A stretch of 64,000 bases of DNA from contig CM060194.1 in NCBI GenBank assembly GCA_030549335.1, positions 65,004,547 to 65,068,546 on the forward strand, read 5' to 3'. A model generated the notes under the pieces. The model ran no database searches. It was not told the DNA's origin and saw only the letters and a list, made by a program, of their open reading frames with translations. Of the stretch, positions 11,701 to 24,820 are shown piece after piece. This stretch comes from Pontederia crassipes (lineage: Eukaryota > Streptophyta > Magnoliopsida > Commelinales > Pontederiaceae). Position numbers and translations under genes: made by a program. The first letter of the stretch is position 1, and every line of letters begins with the position of its first letter.

Positions 11701-12529
11701 TTATTCAATTTTAAATACGCTATTTGCAAAATGTAGTTGAAGAATAGATTGGCTGCTGCTACAATGTTTTGATGGACAGTAAAGCCCAGGCAGGTAGCTA
11801 TGCAAGTTAATTGTAACTTCTAGGAGAGGTCAGTGGACACTAGATTTCTTTTTAAGAATAACAAAATTTTGAAGGAACTATAACTGAGAAGTCAAATTTA
11901 AAGGACGGTGGAGTTCATTCAGGCATTATGAACTAGAACCTAAGATACATGTCAAAATTGAAAAAGAACCAGCACTTTTGAAGGCTCATGGCACAGTAAA
12001 GAACCAGTACCTAAGAATTGAGGAGATGGAGATTTTGAACTACTCTGAACTGAAAAGAGGAATCATTTACCTTCAGAAAAAAAGTTTTAGAGATGAGGGG
12101 CATGAAGGCCAAATGTTAATCAATTTTAAATACGCTATTTGCAAAATGTAGTTGAAGAATAGATTGACTGCTGCTACAATGTTTTGATGGACAGTAAAGC
12201 CCAGGCAGGTAGCTATGCAAGTTAATTGTAACTTCTAGGAGAGGTCAGTGGACACTAGATTTGTTTTTAAGAATAACCAAATTTTGAAGGAACTATAACT
12301 GAGAAGTCAATTTTAAAGGACGGTGGAGTTCATTCAGGCATTATGAACTAGAACCTAAGATACATGTCAAAATTGAAAAAGAACCAGCACTTTTGAAGTT
12401 TCATGGCACAGTAAAGAAGCAGTACCTAAGAATTGAGGAGATGGAGATTTGAACTACTCTGAACTGAAAAGAGGGATTATTTACCTTCGGAAAAAAGTTT
12501 TAGAGATGAGGGCAATGAAGGCCAAATTG
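11701..12529. repeat. Tandem duplication, two units of about 415 bp
   Basis: Unit 1 (11701-12115) and unit 2 (12116-12529) align from end to end with only scattered substitutions and one- or two-base indels. Examples are ttggctgctg against ttgactgctg and ttctttttaag against ttgtttttaag. The units are directly adjacent and neither carries a long reading frame. High identity implies a recent event. It lies downstream of the LEA-like exon and may fall in that gene's intron or 3' flank. Confidence 0.9.
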
Positions 12530-13203
12530 AGGTAAACTTAGACTAGAGTACTAGTGGCAGCATCCATCCAGAATAAGTCTAGAGCTTATAATCATCGCCA
12601 TAATGCATCCACAGTAAATTATCCAACCGTGTGGCAAAGGCGATGGCTTATGAAAGAACTCAATCTTCACTCGGTTCTCTATCCTCTTCAAGGTTTTGAC
12701 ATCCATGCTCCTTAAACTGCTAGGAACTTCTTCAACAGCCAAACCAAAAAAAAAAAAAAACTTAACGACCCACATCTATGAATTCAACGGTCCAAATGAG
12801 GGATGTTCAGTAGTATGCTTACAGTAACCTTACTTTCCTACAATTTCCATTTTAAATGCTTGTTACTTGATTCTATGTGTGTTTGTTGACCCAATAAGCC
12901 AACCAATAGAAATGGTAAAGGAATTATTTTGTCAAAATATATTCTCTGACTGGTTTAGTCTTTTAGATTTGCCTGTAGATTGCTGATCGTATATTGAAGT
13001 GGTGCAATTAACAGGAATTTTTTTAGCTTTGGTCAAATTCTGTCTGATATGTCATTCCCTCTTTTTTTTTTATATCCTCGTTATAATCTTCATCGCCAAA
13101 CGAGCTATTGAACCCAAGATACATAGCGCAATGACAAGTAGCCGTCCTCAGAAAAGGAATCCTTTAATCGTTTATGAGGTTAATGGGTTGTTCTGTTTAT
13201 TAC

Positions 13204-13833
13204 CTTGACTGGGATGTCGAAGAAGAATAGACGGAGGCGGCCCTCGATCTCGGTGACAGTATCAAGCGGCAGTGCCTTCCTTGCAAGATCTTCGATCAGG
13301 TAGAACGCATCGTTCAGGATCCTGATCCCGTCCAGCCTCAGCTCCGCGTCAACGTAGGTCACGCCACGGGCCCTAACGTGCCCCCCGACGCCGGTCGTCC
13401 GCGCAGAACCGAGCGGGCGTCCACGGTAGGCGATGGAGACGACGATGGAGCGGTAGTCGAGGGCGAAGAAGTCGAGGTTGCGAACCCGGAGCTTGACACC
13501 CAGGGAGACGTCGATTGAGGCAAGAGGCGGAGGGAAGACGCGGAGGCGATCGAGGCTGAGGCGGCTGACGGTGAGGTCGGGGTCGGAGGGGAAGAGGAAG
13601 AAAGCAGCGGCAGCCAGCGCGGCCAGGAAGACGACAAGGGAGAGGTGGAGGGACCCGCAGCAAGCGCAACCACGCCGCCGACGCCGGCGGCGGTAGACGG
13701 GGAGGAGGACGTAGGCGGCCGGCGACGGGGGTTCTTCGAAGGCTACGGCGGGGACGCCGTAGTAAGTTGGAGGAGGAGGTGGTTGAAGAAGCGGCGCCAC
13801 TTGTTCGCCGTCGGTGGCGGCCGTTTTCGTCAT
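13204..13833 (-). CDS. LEA-2 family membrane protein, first exon (partial)
   Basis: The start at 13833 opens with MTKTAATDGE. The N-terminus is proline-rich and cytosolic, followed by [14 protein letters not shown] and a single membrane segment at about residues 62-82. A C-terminal LEA-2 type domain follows (LTVSRLSLDRLRVF, VSLGVKLRVRN, GVTYVDAELRLDG, GRLRLFFFDIPVK). From memory it resembles Arabidopsis At2g41990 and the NDR1/HIN1-like proteins, which act in stress responses. The reading frame passes DIPVK and meets a good donor, AAG|GTAATA, at 13203. I therefore end the exon at 13204. Family members continue for about 20 more residues ending in a conserved cysteine; I could not locate that exon. 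Without splicing the frame would end at 13180. GC content is far above the surroundings. Confidence 0.75.
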
Positions 13834-13939
13834 GGCTCCGGCGCGGATGTGAGGGTTGGAGGAGGGGGAGAGGAGGAGCTGGGGGGCGAGGGACCGTGGC
13901 GTCTACGAAGGTCGAAGCCAAGTATCAAGGGAAGTTAAC

Positions 13940-15969
13940 TTTTTGCTTTTTGGTAACAACTAACAAATAAAACAAAGAAAAGACTCGGCGATGGACGTAG
14001 ACGTCCACCAATAAGGTTGCGTTTGCTTATAATTGACATTATTATTATTTATTATTTATTTTCCAGTGTTAAGGGAAATGGAATTTCATTTTTATATGAA
14101 AATTGGATTTAAGAAAAATCCAATTTTAATATTTTTTATTTGATTTGTCACATTCCTCCGAATTTTCGTATAAATTAACAAAATATTATCTGAAAATGAC
14201 GTAGATGAACAAGTGCTTGCAAACGTATGAGACTTGAGAGAATGAATAAAAAAATATCACAAATTTAAACGAAGAAGTGTCATTTTAATAACTCCGATTA
14301 TTTGTTGAGTGATTTTGAATACAAAGAAAAGAATAACTCACAAGATTAAGGGGTTCTGCTTGGCTACAGTTTTTTTTTATAATTACAAGATTTAATTAGT
14401 GTAAATATTGAAAATTGTCGGAGAATCAAAATATTAAATAAAACTTTGACATGTTCACATATATTAAATTTATCACGGACGAGCTCCACAATCAAAATTT
14501 TAATATAATCATAATTTTAATTAGCATATTAAGTTAGTCTAGATGCTTAATAGTCTTTTTTGTGTGTAGTAATTAACATTTGGATTAAAGTGTTATAAAA
14601 AAATTATATAAGATTATTAGGAATAAACTTTAATATTTGTAAATATTATAATAAATATGTTTAATTAAGATTAATTAAAGGTTAAATATTAATTTGTAAT
14701 AAAGAAAAATGATCGGACCTTCATTTTAATCAATAAGATTTCAAGCAGCTAAAATTTAGAAATATATTTTTTTCAAACCGTCATATACGTGCTAAAATTT
14801 TGAAAAAAAATATATAAATCACTTATTTGTATCCTCTGCAAGTTGAAATTTTTTCAAGATCAAATTCATAGCCGAACAACTTGAGAAAATTCGCCAAGAT
14901 CGCTTGGTTAAAGTAGAGTTGCTGATTCAAAACTGGTCTTCCAGTTCATGAGATCATAGATTCATGTTTGTTTCTCCATAAATTCTGAAATTTTACATGG
15001 TCCATCCTTTTGAAGATAGCTTTCCGTGGTCTTTGAAATCATTAAAAAAGGATTTTATATAGGAAGTTATGAATTTACATTCAAGGGTCGCTCACTCTGT
15101 CTTGAGTCAGAGATAAGTCTGCCTTGTCAATTATGATATGATTAGGGTAAATAGAATTAGGATTTGAAATTTGGATATGATTAATTATACTTTCCAAAGG
15201 TTCCATGAGAGGTTGAATCATCCTATTTGGAGATGTGGATTGGGAAAAATGAATTTTTCATCTTATAGTGATTCTTCTGTCAAGTTCAAGGACATTGATA
15301 GATCACGATTCGAATTGACTATTTTTTATTATAAGGACATATAAGGAGTTAAATTATACAATTTTTATACCTAAACGCTACTGAAGTCTAGATTCTAGGA
15401 AATTAAAATCTCGTCAAATGGATAAATATTGTTAAATATATAAATTAATCATTCAGCGATACACAATATACCATAATATAAACCCTAGGTCAGATTATCT
15501 TAAATTTTATGGCTTACTCAATTGGAATTAGTTAATTATATCTGGGAGTTGGAAACTTCATAAGTTTAGTTTATAATTTATCTAGAATTATAAGATTTAC
15601 ACTTAGGGTTAAGAAGTTATGAATTATTTATTGACATACACTCAGTCTGAAATCCTGAAAGAGCACCTAGTTAAACTATGGAAGAATTGAGAAGTTTCAA
15701 ATGTGAAGTAACATGTGAATATAAACATTTAAAATTACACATTAGTATTATAACGAATTATATGTATTTTAAGGTGAACAAGTGTTCATACATGAGCATG
15801 CATTGCATATTATTATTATTAGTAATTGGAAAGTGAAATAACATTATTACGTGTAGAAAAAATATCAAGTTGTAAGTGAAAGGAAGGAAATCTAGTAAAT
15901 CTTCTTGAAAAAATAAAGTACAAGGTGAGTGAGTAAATTTATAACGTACTAAATATTAACTCAAGCAAA

Positions 15970-16007
<38 letters not shown>

Positions 16008-16274
16008 AAATATATCTTGAGCTATGAAAAGTATTTATGATATATTTTAAGGATTTTCTATGAGATGGAATAACCTCTTACATGAAAATATTTTCAGGGA
16101 ACAATACTTGTAAATTTAAAATAAGTTTTACTTGATACTGATACGATATTATGACATGTGTATTTTAAAATTATTAAACTCCATGTGTTAATTGATCGTG
16201 TTAATTGAAAAAGATTTTTGGGATCGCATTGACATGTGCATATCAGGTGTCTTTGTCCTTTGGGGGCTGCTATG
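13940..16274. other. AT-rich intergenic DNA
   Basis: No exon is recognised. A (TTA)n microsatellite lies at about 15969-16003. Confidence 0.5.
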
Positions 16275-16660
16275 CATGCACGTATTGACCCATGATATAC
16301 CCCGCGTATCCCAGATGAAGGGATGCGTATTGACTCATGATTTGCTCTGCGTATCTGAGATTTTGATTGTGAAGCTTTGTTTAATTGTATGACACACAAT
16401 CATGGAGAGATACGTATTGACCTATAATTTGCTCTTCCCGCGTATCCCAGATGAAGGGATGCGTATTGACTCATGATTTGCTCTGCGTATCTGAGATTTT
16501 GATTGTGAAGCTCTGTTTAATTGTATGACACACAATCATGGAGAGATACGTATTGACCCATAATTTGCTCTGCTTATTCGATACTATTGATTATGAAACT
16601 CTATTTAACTGTATGACACATAATCATAGAAGGACATATATTGACCCATGATGAATATGT
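16275..16660. repeat. 136-bp tandem repeat made of two related halves
   Basis: Unit 1 begins at 16301 (cccgcgtatcccag) and unit 2 at 16437 with almost the same 136 bp. A decayed partial third unit runs from about 16573 to 16660, and a partial unit precedes 16301. Each unit contains two versions of a roughly 68-bp half built around cgtattgac...atttgctct...gcgtatc, so the array has a higher-order structure. No reading frame spans it. Such arrays are often found inside LTRs or untranslated regions of retrotransposons, but I could not fix element ends here. Confidence 0.8.
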
Positions 16661-18004
16661 GCAATGACACATATGTGGAGTTCAACTATGAATATGATGA
16701 TATATTGAATAACTTTTATTTATTATATGTGTGAAGTTCATATGATTTGAAAATTTATGTTATATGAGTTATGTTTTAAATGTTTTCTCATATATGAGAA
16801 TCTGATTATTTAAATCTAATATGTACTTGTATTGTTTCTCTATGTTGTACTTTTATTCCACTCACTAAGCAAATGATTGTTGCTCACATTACTCATTTTA
16901 AAATTTTTCAGATAATTTTAAGTTCTCGAGTTGATTCGACTCAGAGCTTGTTTTGCTGTGTATAAAAGAGGTCGAGCCATTGGAGCAATTTTATTTTTCT
17001 CTTCACTTTTATTTTTTGAAACATGCATGTAATAGATAATTCTAAATGTTGTAACCAAGTTTGTGAGAATCTTTTTGTAAGGCAGTATAAAACTTGATCG
17101 TGTGGGATGTTATATATGAGGTGGTTAGTGAAAAAAATTATAATGACAATATGTGAATGATATGTCTTATAATTATTTATTTAACTTTGATGTATCTCTT
17201 TTATGTATTGACAAATAACGCAAGATAAGTAAGGGATGATGCTTTGTTGATTTTATTTATAGAATTGTTAAATATAATTAAGGAAGGTAATAATTAGAAT
17301 TAAAATTCACGGAGTGGAGTGTGACAAAATCGTTCAATTGTAATAAAAAGGCTACCTAAATGGGCCATTTTTATTCAAAGTTTCAAAGACTTCCCCAAAT
17401 TAAATCTAACTAATTACATAAGAAAATAGCATTGGAAGGGAAAAAGCAGAAAGAGGGCAAAGATCATAAACTTGGGTGCTATAGTTTTCTTCTTTGAAGT
17501 TTTTTTTATTTGTTTTTTTATTGTGATATTTTTATATATTTTCTTTGTTGTATTTTAAGCGACAATAATAAGTAGGCTACTAGTTTTATTAGTTCTATGG
17601 TAAAGGAAGAGGGCAAAGATCCAAACCTCTTCAATCAGTGAAATTTTATTATTAAACATTTCAAAATTCATTAGGTTTCATTTTTTTCGATATAAACCAT
17701 GTGTCTGATAGACTAAAGATAAATTAGAAAAAAAGAAACGAATAGATTTTTTTTCTCTATGAGTCAAGGGTCCCATAAACTTAAGCAATTTTCATTGAGT
17801 TTAATGTTTGTAGAGTTGTTTTGTCAGTTTTTAGAACAATCAGAATTTTAATGGTTAGCGAGTCAACCCTGACTTTGAAAAATTATTTCGGCAAAGAACT
17901 TGAGAAGAGATCTATTTATGGTGAAAAGATTTATTGCGCTTGCATGGCAAGACTTATTTAGTTATTACAGATATAGAACTCTGCATCACACGCTCTTCTT
18001 TCGA
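16661..18004. other. AT-rich intergenic DNA, possible retrotransposon remnant
   Basis: No gene is recognised. The string ggagtggagtgtgaca ending at 17324 is the reverse complement of a common plant LTR start (TGTCACACTCC). I found no matching second end or target duplication, so I do not call an element. Confidence 0.3.
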
Positions 18005-19820
18005 TTACACCATCTCAATCCTCGGCTCAAACCGAGGGCTAAAGACCGACGCCTGTTGGCCCCTGTTAAACTTCAGCCTCCTGGCCTCCTCCCTAGAGAT
18101 GTTGTACGAGGCCATGAGCACCTCCACGGGGACGCCTCGGAGCGCCGACGCCTTCCCGACGATCTGGCTGATCATGGCGTTGTCGTTGGTCTTGAAGGCG
18201 ACCCACTCGAATCGCTCGCTCTGCGCTCGCTTCAGGACGGCGTAGTTCTGAGGGATCACAATGAGCTGACCTTGCCGGAGCTCTCCGTCGAACGCGGTTC
18301 GCCCTTGATGACCGACCACCTGCAGCCGGCAGCTGCCCCTTATCACGTACACAATGCTGTGCGCGTTGATGTTCCAATGAGGTGCGTAGATAGCGTTCTG
18401 GACATCACAAGAACCGCGGTCACATTAATAGTCATGGACGTGCGCTTATTTAAGCACCAGGTTACATATCAGCATATGATCTCAGTTCTTACTCTGTGGA
18501 GGACTCCCCTCTCGGCGCTCATCTGGATGAACCGTAGGATGGGAAGTTTCTGGCTGTTGAGGTTGGTGATCCTTCCGCCGCGAGGGTTGTAGATGTCGGC
18601 GCGCGCCGGGGACTCGATGTTCTCTTTGTTCTTTAGGAAGCAATAGGTCTCCTCTAAGCCATTGGACACATCTCCCCTGTATTCTTCTTGCCTGGTAACA
18701 GTCCTGGTCCCTTCTTCTTCCTCACTGATCTGCCCGCTGTGTAATGGGCTAAGAACCTGCAGACCGTGGGGCACGCGAACAATTTCGCCTCTCCTTTGGC
18801 TAGGGTTCTGGATCCTCCTCGCCAGCTCCTTATCCACGCCCAGAGACTCCGCAAGGAAATCCAGGTCGAAGCCATTGAAGATGTTTTGGTTGTCTTGGAT
18901 TGACTCCACGAGCCTCAAGGATTGCTCTCTTCTTAGCTGGCTGCCGGCCAACAAGAACTCCTACGAACGGGCAGAAGTAATAGTTTTAGACGTAAGCAAT
19001 GAAGTCGTGTATATTATAGTCATGACAGAAGTCATGAGTACTTAATGAAACTATATATGTGCATAGGGTTAATTAAGGGCAGCTAGTTAACCCTGCTCAG
19101 AGGTCCAAGCTGGTTGGCGTTGCTGCTCGAGTCGGAGACGGCGATCAATACGACTGGGCTGTCGCCGTCGTTGTAGAACCAGGCAGCGACTCCGGCGGGC
19201 AACGCGAGGATGTCACCTTGCTGCAGGCGGCGGATCTTTTGATGTTCATCCCTCGTCCTTTGGCTTTGCTCCGCGCTCTCTTCTTCTTCTCCGTATTGTT
19301 GCTCGGATTGCCGGAAGGACTGGAAAGATTCCGGGCAACCGGGGAACACTGTGCCACTAATGCCCCGTCCTGTAGCATGGATAAGTGCAGATAGCTAAAC
19401 GAATGATTTATAAACTGTGTACTACGCGCATAGTTTCATATACATTAATCAGCAGTCAAATTTTAAGAGGTGAGACGAGCCTTGGATTACGTAGACGAGG
19501 CGAGGTGCACTAGAGTAGCTGGGGAGGAGAAGGCCTCTGGGCTCAATGGTCCGGCGCCGTGCGGTCACCCCGGCGCACTGTAACTGCTCGTGGCACTCGT
19601 CGAAGTGCTCGGTGAAGCCGGCCTCAGAGTCCACGCGCCGCAGGGGCTCCAGGACGCTGAGCCTCTCGAGTTGGCATTGCTGTTCGGCCCGCAGTCCAAA
19701 CCTGCGCTGGCTGCCCCATGGCTGTTGCTGGCCGTAGCCAAAGATCTGGGCCACGGCGCAGTGGCAAAGGAGAAATGAGAAAAGAGCGAGGGACAACAAA
19801 GTGAGCTTTGAAGTGACCAT
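18005..19820 (-). CDS. 11S globulin (legumin/glutelin-type) seed storage protein
   Basis: Four exons on the minus strand: 19820-19481, 19369-19092, 18960-18493 and 18397-18005, giving 492 codons. That is the usual length and gene structure of 11S globulins, which form hexamers in seed protein storage vacuoles. Residues 1-24 are a signal peptide. C49 and C82 match the acidic-chain disulfide, and C125 (FPGCPE) with C313 fit the interchain bond. The processing site is N306|G307 in NGLEETYC, where asparaginyl endopeptidase separates the acidic and basic chains. Both cupin barrels are present ([15 protein letters not shown] and [13 protein letters not shown]). Introns 2 and 3 have GT-AG ends. Intron 1 must begin with GC (CAAG|GCTCGT) to keep the frame, which is unusual. 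A TATA box lies 57-65 bp upstream of the ATG. Confidence 0.9.
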
Positions 19821-19876
19821 GGTAAACTATGACTTGTACAGATGGATGGTGGATGGTGCTCTGTGAGGAGGATGGA

Positions 19877-19885
19877 TATTTATAG
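19877..19885 (-). promoter_or_regulatory. TATA box of the 11S globulin gene
   Basis: CTATAAATA on the minus strand, 57-65 bp upstream of the ATG at 19820. A transcription start about 30 bp downstream would leave a short leader typical of seed storage genes. I did not find a clear CATGCA (RY) element nearby. Confidence 0.6.
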
Positions 19886-20627
19886 CCTGGCGATTTGCAA
19901 GTAAGTGCAAGTGAGACAAGATGGTTGGTGGAGAGAGACGAAATGTTTAGGTGAGATTGCAGTGGTGTTCACGTTCGAGTTGCCGCATCAGGTAGAACGA
20001 GAGAGAGAAAGCATGTGTGCCGTGTGCCAGTTAGGAAGGAAGAGAACAAGGGATAGAGGTTGTATACACTACTTGTATAGCCACCAAACTTGGAAGGACA
20101 AATATATCTGTAACAAAGAGCTTGTGATGTACCACAATATTTTTCCCTGTAATTGAGACTTGTATATTTTTCCACTATACGTGATATGTTCTTAGATCGG
20201 TTTTTCCGAAAAAATTTCACAAATAGTTATTTTTTCTAAGGCCTTTTACATTACCTATGATAAGTTATTTCATATCTAAAGACTAAAGTATATGATTATG
20301 AATTTTGGCTTTAGAACTTATTTCGATTTATTTCTCAAATTCTTTCCACAAATTTCATTCAATATTGGGTTAACTTATTTTTTTAATAATTATAAAATAT
20401 TATGTCCCTTTGCGTCTTTGATATAAGAAAAAAAGTATTAAGAAGTGAAAAACACAAATATGAACATAACATTTCATAATTTTAAAAGATATTTATTGAC
20501 AATGTGTTTTTTCACCCTTGAATAATTTTTTAATCTCTTTGTCGTCATAATAAAATAAATGTAATATGGAATTTCGTAAATATTAAAAAATGAAGTTAGC
20601 ATATTATATATATATATGTATAGTAAT

Positions 20628-21103
20628 CACTACAAGAAAAATGATTTTTTCTGACGATTTCGTCCATCGAAAAATCGAGAGAAACCGTCAAAAACGAATT
20701 TACCGACAGAAAGGTTCTGTCGAAAAATAGGGCGTCGCAAAATAATTTTTGACGGTTCAAAAAAATTCGTCGAAAGTTTCGATGGTTGTAACCGTCGCAA
20801 AACTCTGGCCGTCGCAATCGTCGAAACATTTCGACGGTCGCAACAGTTGAAATGTTTCGGCGATTGCGATCGTCGAAACGTTTCAGCGGTCGCCACCATA
20901 AAAAAGTTCTAACGGCCGCAACCGTCGTAACGAATTTTTATAATATAAAAAAATTGCACGTCGTCAGGCGGCCGCGTGTGCAGGGGGAAAACAGATCAGC
21001 CACATAGTGCTGCCATCGACAGATCCGGCTGCCAGGCGACTAATGGCAAGATCCGGCCGCCAGGCCCCCGCGGAAAGAAGTAGAGAGAGGAGAGAGGGAG
21101 AAT

Positions 21104-21151
<48 letters not shown>

Positions 21152-21916
21152 GAAAGAGGGGAAAGTGGAAAATGTAAAAGAGGAGTTATTTTTACCGACG
21201 GTCATGACCATTATAAACTTCAGAAATATTAATAATATATACATTATGATATATATGATTATAATATTTAATTATTTTTTCAATTACCGATGGTTCAGAC
21301 CGTCGAAACTATTGACAGTCTTAACCGTCGATAATTGTAATAATAAAATACTACTTATATTATATTATTACATAATATTTAGTTATTTTAAAATTACCGA
21401 CAGTCAAGACCGTCGAAAGTTCTGACGATCTGAACTGTCGATAATTATAATAATAAAATATTAGTTATATTATATATTACATAATATTTAATTATTTTTT
21501 AAGTTACCGACGGTCCAGACTATCGAAACTTTTGACAGCTTGAACTATCGATAATTATAATAATAAAATACTACTTACGTTATATAATATTAGGTTACCG
21601 ACAGTCCAGACTATCAGAAATTTTGACGGTCTAAACGCTAATTATATTAACAAAATACTACTTATATTATATTATTTTTTACTTATCGACGGTTACGACC
21701 GTCGGAAGTTTCAACGAATACGTATCCGTCGGAACTTCTGATGTTCCTAATCGTCAGAAAATAAAATAATAATATAATAAATTTTATAATTTATTATTTT
21801 TATTTCCGACGATTGTAATCGTCAAAAATTTTGATAGACACCTATCCGTCGTAAATTATAATGAATTTCTTTCCATCGAAAACTGCCCGTCGAAAAATCT
21901 CAATTTTCTTACAGTG
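20628..21916. mobile_element. Non-autonomous CACTA (En/Spm) element, 1289 bp
   Basis: The left end is CACTACAAGAAAA and the right end, read in reverse, is CACTGTAAGAAAA (11 of 13 match). The flanks carry the 3-bp repeat aat at 20625-20627 and 21917-21919, as CACTA elements make. The interior is filled with direct and inverted copies of short motifs such as ACCGTCG and CGACGGT, which resemble the subterminal transposase-binding repeats of this superfamily. A long (TA)n tract lies at 21107-21147. There is no transposase gene. Confidence 0.92.
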
Positions 21917-21919
21917 AAT

Positions 21920-24820
21920 GTAAGTGCGCTAGAAGAAATAACTCGTTTCTTTAAATCGCCAAAATTTAAATTTTATTTTTTGGAATTTGTCTGTTACTCA
22001 ATTTTGCACCACTAAGTTCATAAACATTAATTGTGAGAATATGAGTTTTCATTTCACATTTATAATGATATGATTTAGTGTTGCTGAAGGGGCATAACTT
22101 GAATAATTAAAATTAAAGAACATGTACATATGATTTCAGACTTTCAGGTAAAAAAAATGTGTTTTTTTCAATGTGCAAATGAATCATAATTAAATGGAAG
22201 AAGTGCGCAAATATATTACATATTATATGGGGTCCATTAATATTGCCTAACCGGTTAATTTCATCTCATTTTACGATGTTATTTAGATATGTATTATATT
22301 GCACCTAATGCTTAATACGGTGTCGTTTCAATCCAAGAATAAAAAAGATAGATTACCTAATTATTATTATGTGTTTTAAAATATAAATACATCATAAAAA
22401 GGAGATACCTAATAGAATAAAACAAGAAATTAATGCAATATTACAAACAAAAAAAATAAGTATTGAAAAAATGATTGCCAATGATCAAACGCATTTAAAG
22501 AAAATGGATAATCATGTTGGGCTGGATTTGAATTTTCACAGTCCGAAACGAAAAATGTGACCCATTGGAATTGGGCTAGCATAAGTCGATCTGACTTATC
22601 GCATTCTCAGTTCTATCGATTCAACCTAATCCGATGCCGCATCCAACGGCCCACTAATATTTAGGGACGTTTAGGTGTCCGCTGGCTATCTCAAGCCCAA
22701 TACGATTAAACGATCTAATTCGTGCCACGTGAGGCTCTAAAAAATATTTTTTATATTTATAAAATTTCGAATTCAAAACTTTTAACTCATACTCGCTCCA
22801 TCCCAATTGAGTTACTTTTTTTCTCAATTTTTTTTGTAATATTTAATATATCTTCTTAAGAGCACGAGAATAAAGAATTTTAAATACATCATTTTCATAT
22901 GTGTAGAATCTCGCACACATAAGTGGATAGCCTTTTTTATATTAATGATATAGTTTTATCAGTAAATTTAATATAAATACTCGATAAATACAAATGGTTG
23001 CACCAATTTATATCTATAAAATGACATACAAATATAATTTATATTCTTGATGTATCGAACATTTTTTATAAGATAATAATTAATAGTTTTAATTTTTAAA
23101 ATTTTATTTATTTAATTTTCAAAGCAGGTCAGCAAGAGACCTATCCTCGGATGCCCTTCCCCCACCCCAACTCTTAATCGGTCATCAGGCCGAGACAAAA
23201 TCATAATAATAAAAAAATATTTCAATTAAAAAATTAATAAAAATAAACTGTTAAGATTTTTTTTCAAAAAAAATGACATTAAATATGTGTAAATATGTTC
23301 ATGTGTCAAATGAAACTTATTTAGATTATCTCAATTTTATTAATATTGTCATTACCGATAATATATCAACTGTGACTCAATGCCAAAGTAATGAGTCATA
23401 AGCTCACAATAACACTGAATTCCATAAGTCGGATGCTCCATAAACTAACTATTCATCAAAACTTCGAGAACTCATCAAATGTATGATTTAACAAATTTTC
23501 ATTCATTGTTTGCAGAAATAAAATAAGAGCAATCATCATAAGAAAACTTAGTGAATAAATTTTTAAAAAAATCAGAAAGCCTAAAAGTGAAAAAATCGAC
23601 ATCTTTTCATATGACACTTAAAACTCACATAATGATAAAACAATGTGTGTGTTTACTCCTAGCAAGTGTTGCTCCGGTCAAGAACAACAATATCGTTGTA
23701 TTTAATTTTTCTTACAGATCAAGGGACATACTATTAAGAGAAAAATATATATATGTAGAGCATTTAAGGTAGAACAAGCATAGAGCACTAATTTTTTTTA
23801 TTAAATTAATAAAATAATTATATATTAATTTGAAGTATATGTTAAATAGTAAAGATGATTAAAATCAATATAATCGAATACGACTATTCAACAATTATAA
23901 TTTATTTAATTTTAAATGATAGACCAAATTACCCAATTAAATATGCATTATTTCATCTAAAAAATATATAATCAATTTAATCATGAAGCATAATATTTAA
24001 ATTAATTTAAATAATAAAAAATAGACACTCTATATGGAGGTGTAGAGCCGAGTGCTTTAGATACTCCTTAACCTCTACTACTAATTACAAGTTTAGTTTC
24101 TTACATGTCACCCTTAACACAAGGCCTCCTTCGAACCAAAGTTGATCGTCCTCGAATGGTCATTTTCATGTTGGTTAGACACTCGACAGGAAGACATGTA
24201 GAAAATTAATTTTTAAATACAATGCATGTAATGAGTGTATGCAATTTGTCACTTTTAAATCCAACTATCTTTTCTTATCATTCACATGATTTCACAAATT
24301 AATTTGTAATCTCAAAGTTGGACAGTAATGTCATCTTATGAACCCAAAAATTTATTTTGAAGAAATATTATAATAATATCATCATTTCCAATACATATAA
24401 TCATATGTACATGCAATGTACATGCTCAAACATATGAAAATGCATTCAACATTAATGTGAAACAATGTAATTGTCCAAAGGCCATCAACAATATTTTTTT
24501 GAAAAAAATCTACTCATTCTCACTTCGGATTCGTCAAGTCTAGAGTATCTTCTCATCCGAATCCGACCAAACCTGTAAAATACCTCACATTTATTTAGGC
24601 CGATATAAGAATTCTTCAATAACATGGAAATAAAAACAAATAGTTCTGCTAAACTTTAAGCTCATAATCTTGTTAGTTAATTAAAGAAAACAACTTATAG
24701 ATTAAGTACACTTACCTCACTAACATATAAGAATTCACATCATTTCCACATTCTGGAATCAAATTGACAACCTTTCCAAACCCTTGTGTAATACTAATCT
24801 TATACATTTATTTCATTTAG
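21920..24820. other. AT-rich intergenic DNA
   Basis: No exon, RNA gene or clear repeat boundary is recognised. The frame at 23551-23772 (plus) has no recognisable domain. Confidence 0.45.

Noticed and set aside
13373..13921. 182-codon minus frame and plus frames over the LEA-like exon
   Set aside because: They are other-phase shadows in very GC-rich DNA. The chosen frame has a membrane segment and recognisable LEA-2 motifs.
16275..16660. CRISPR-like array
   Set aside because: Eukaryotic context, repeats are adjacent with no unique spacers, and unit length is 136 bp.
16900..17324. LTR ending in ...GTGTGACA
   Set aside because: Only one plausible terminus was found, with no partner end or 5-bp duplication.
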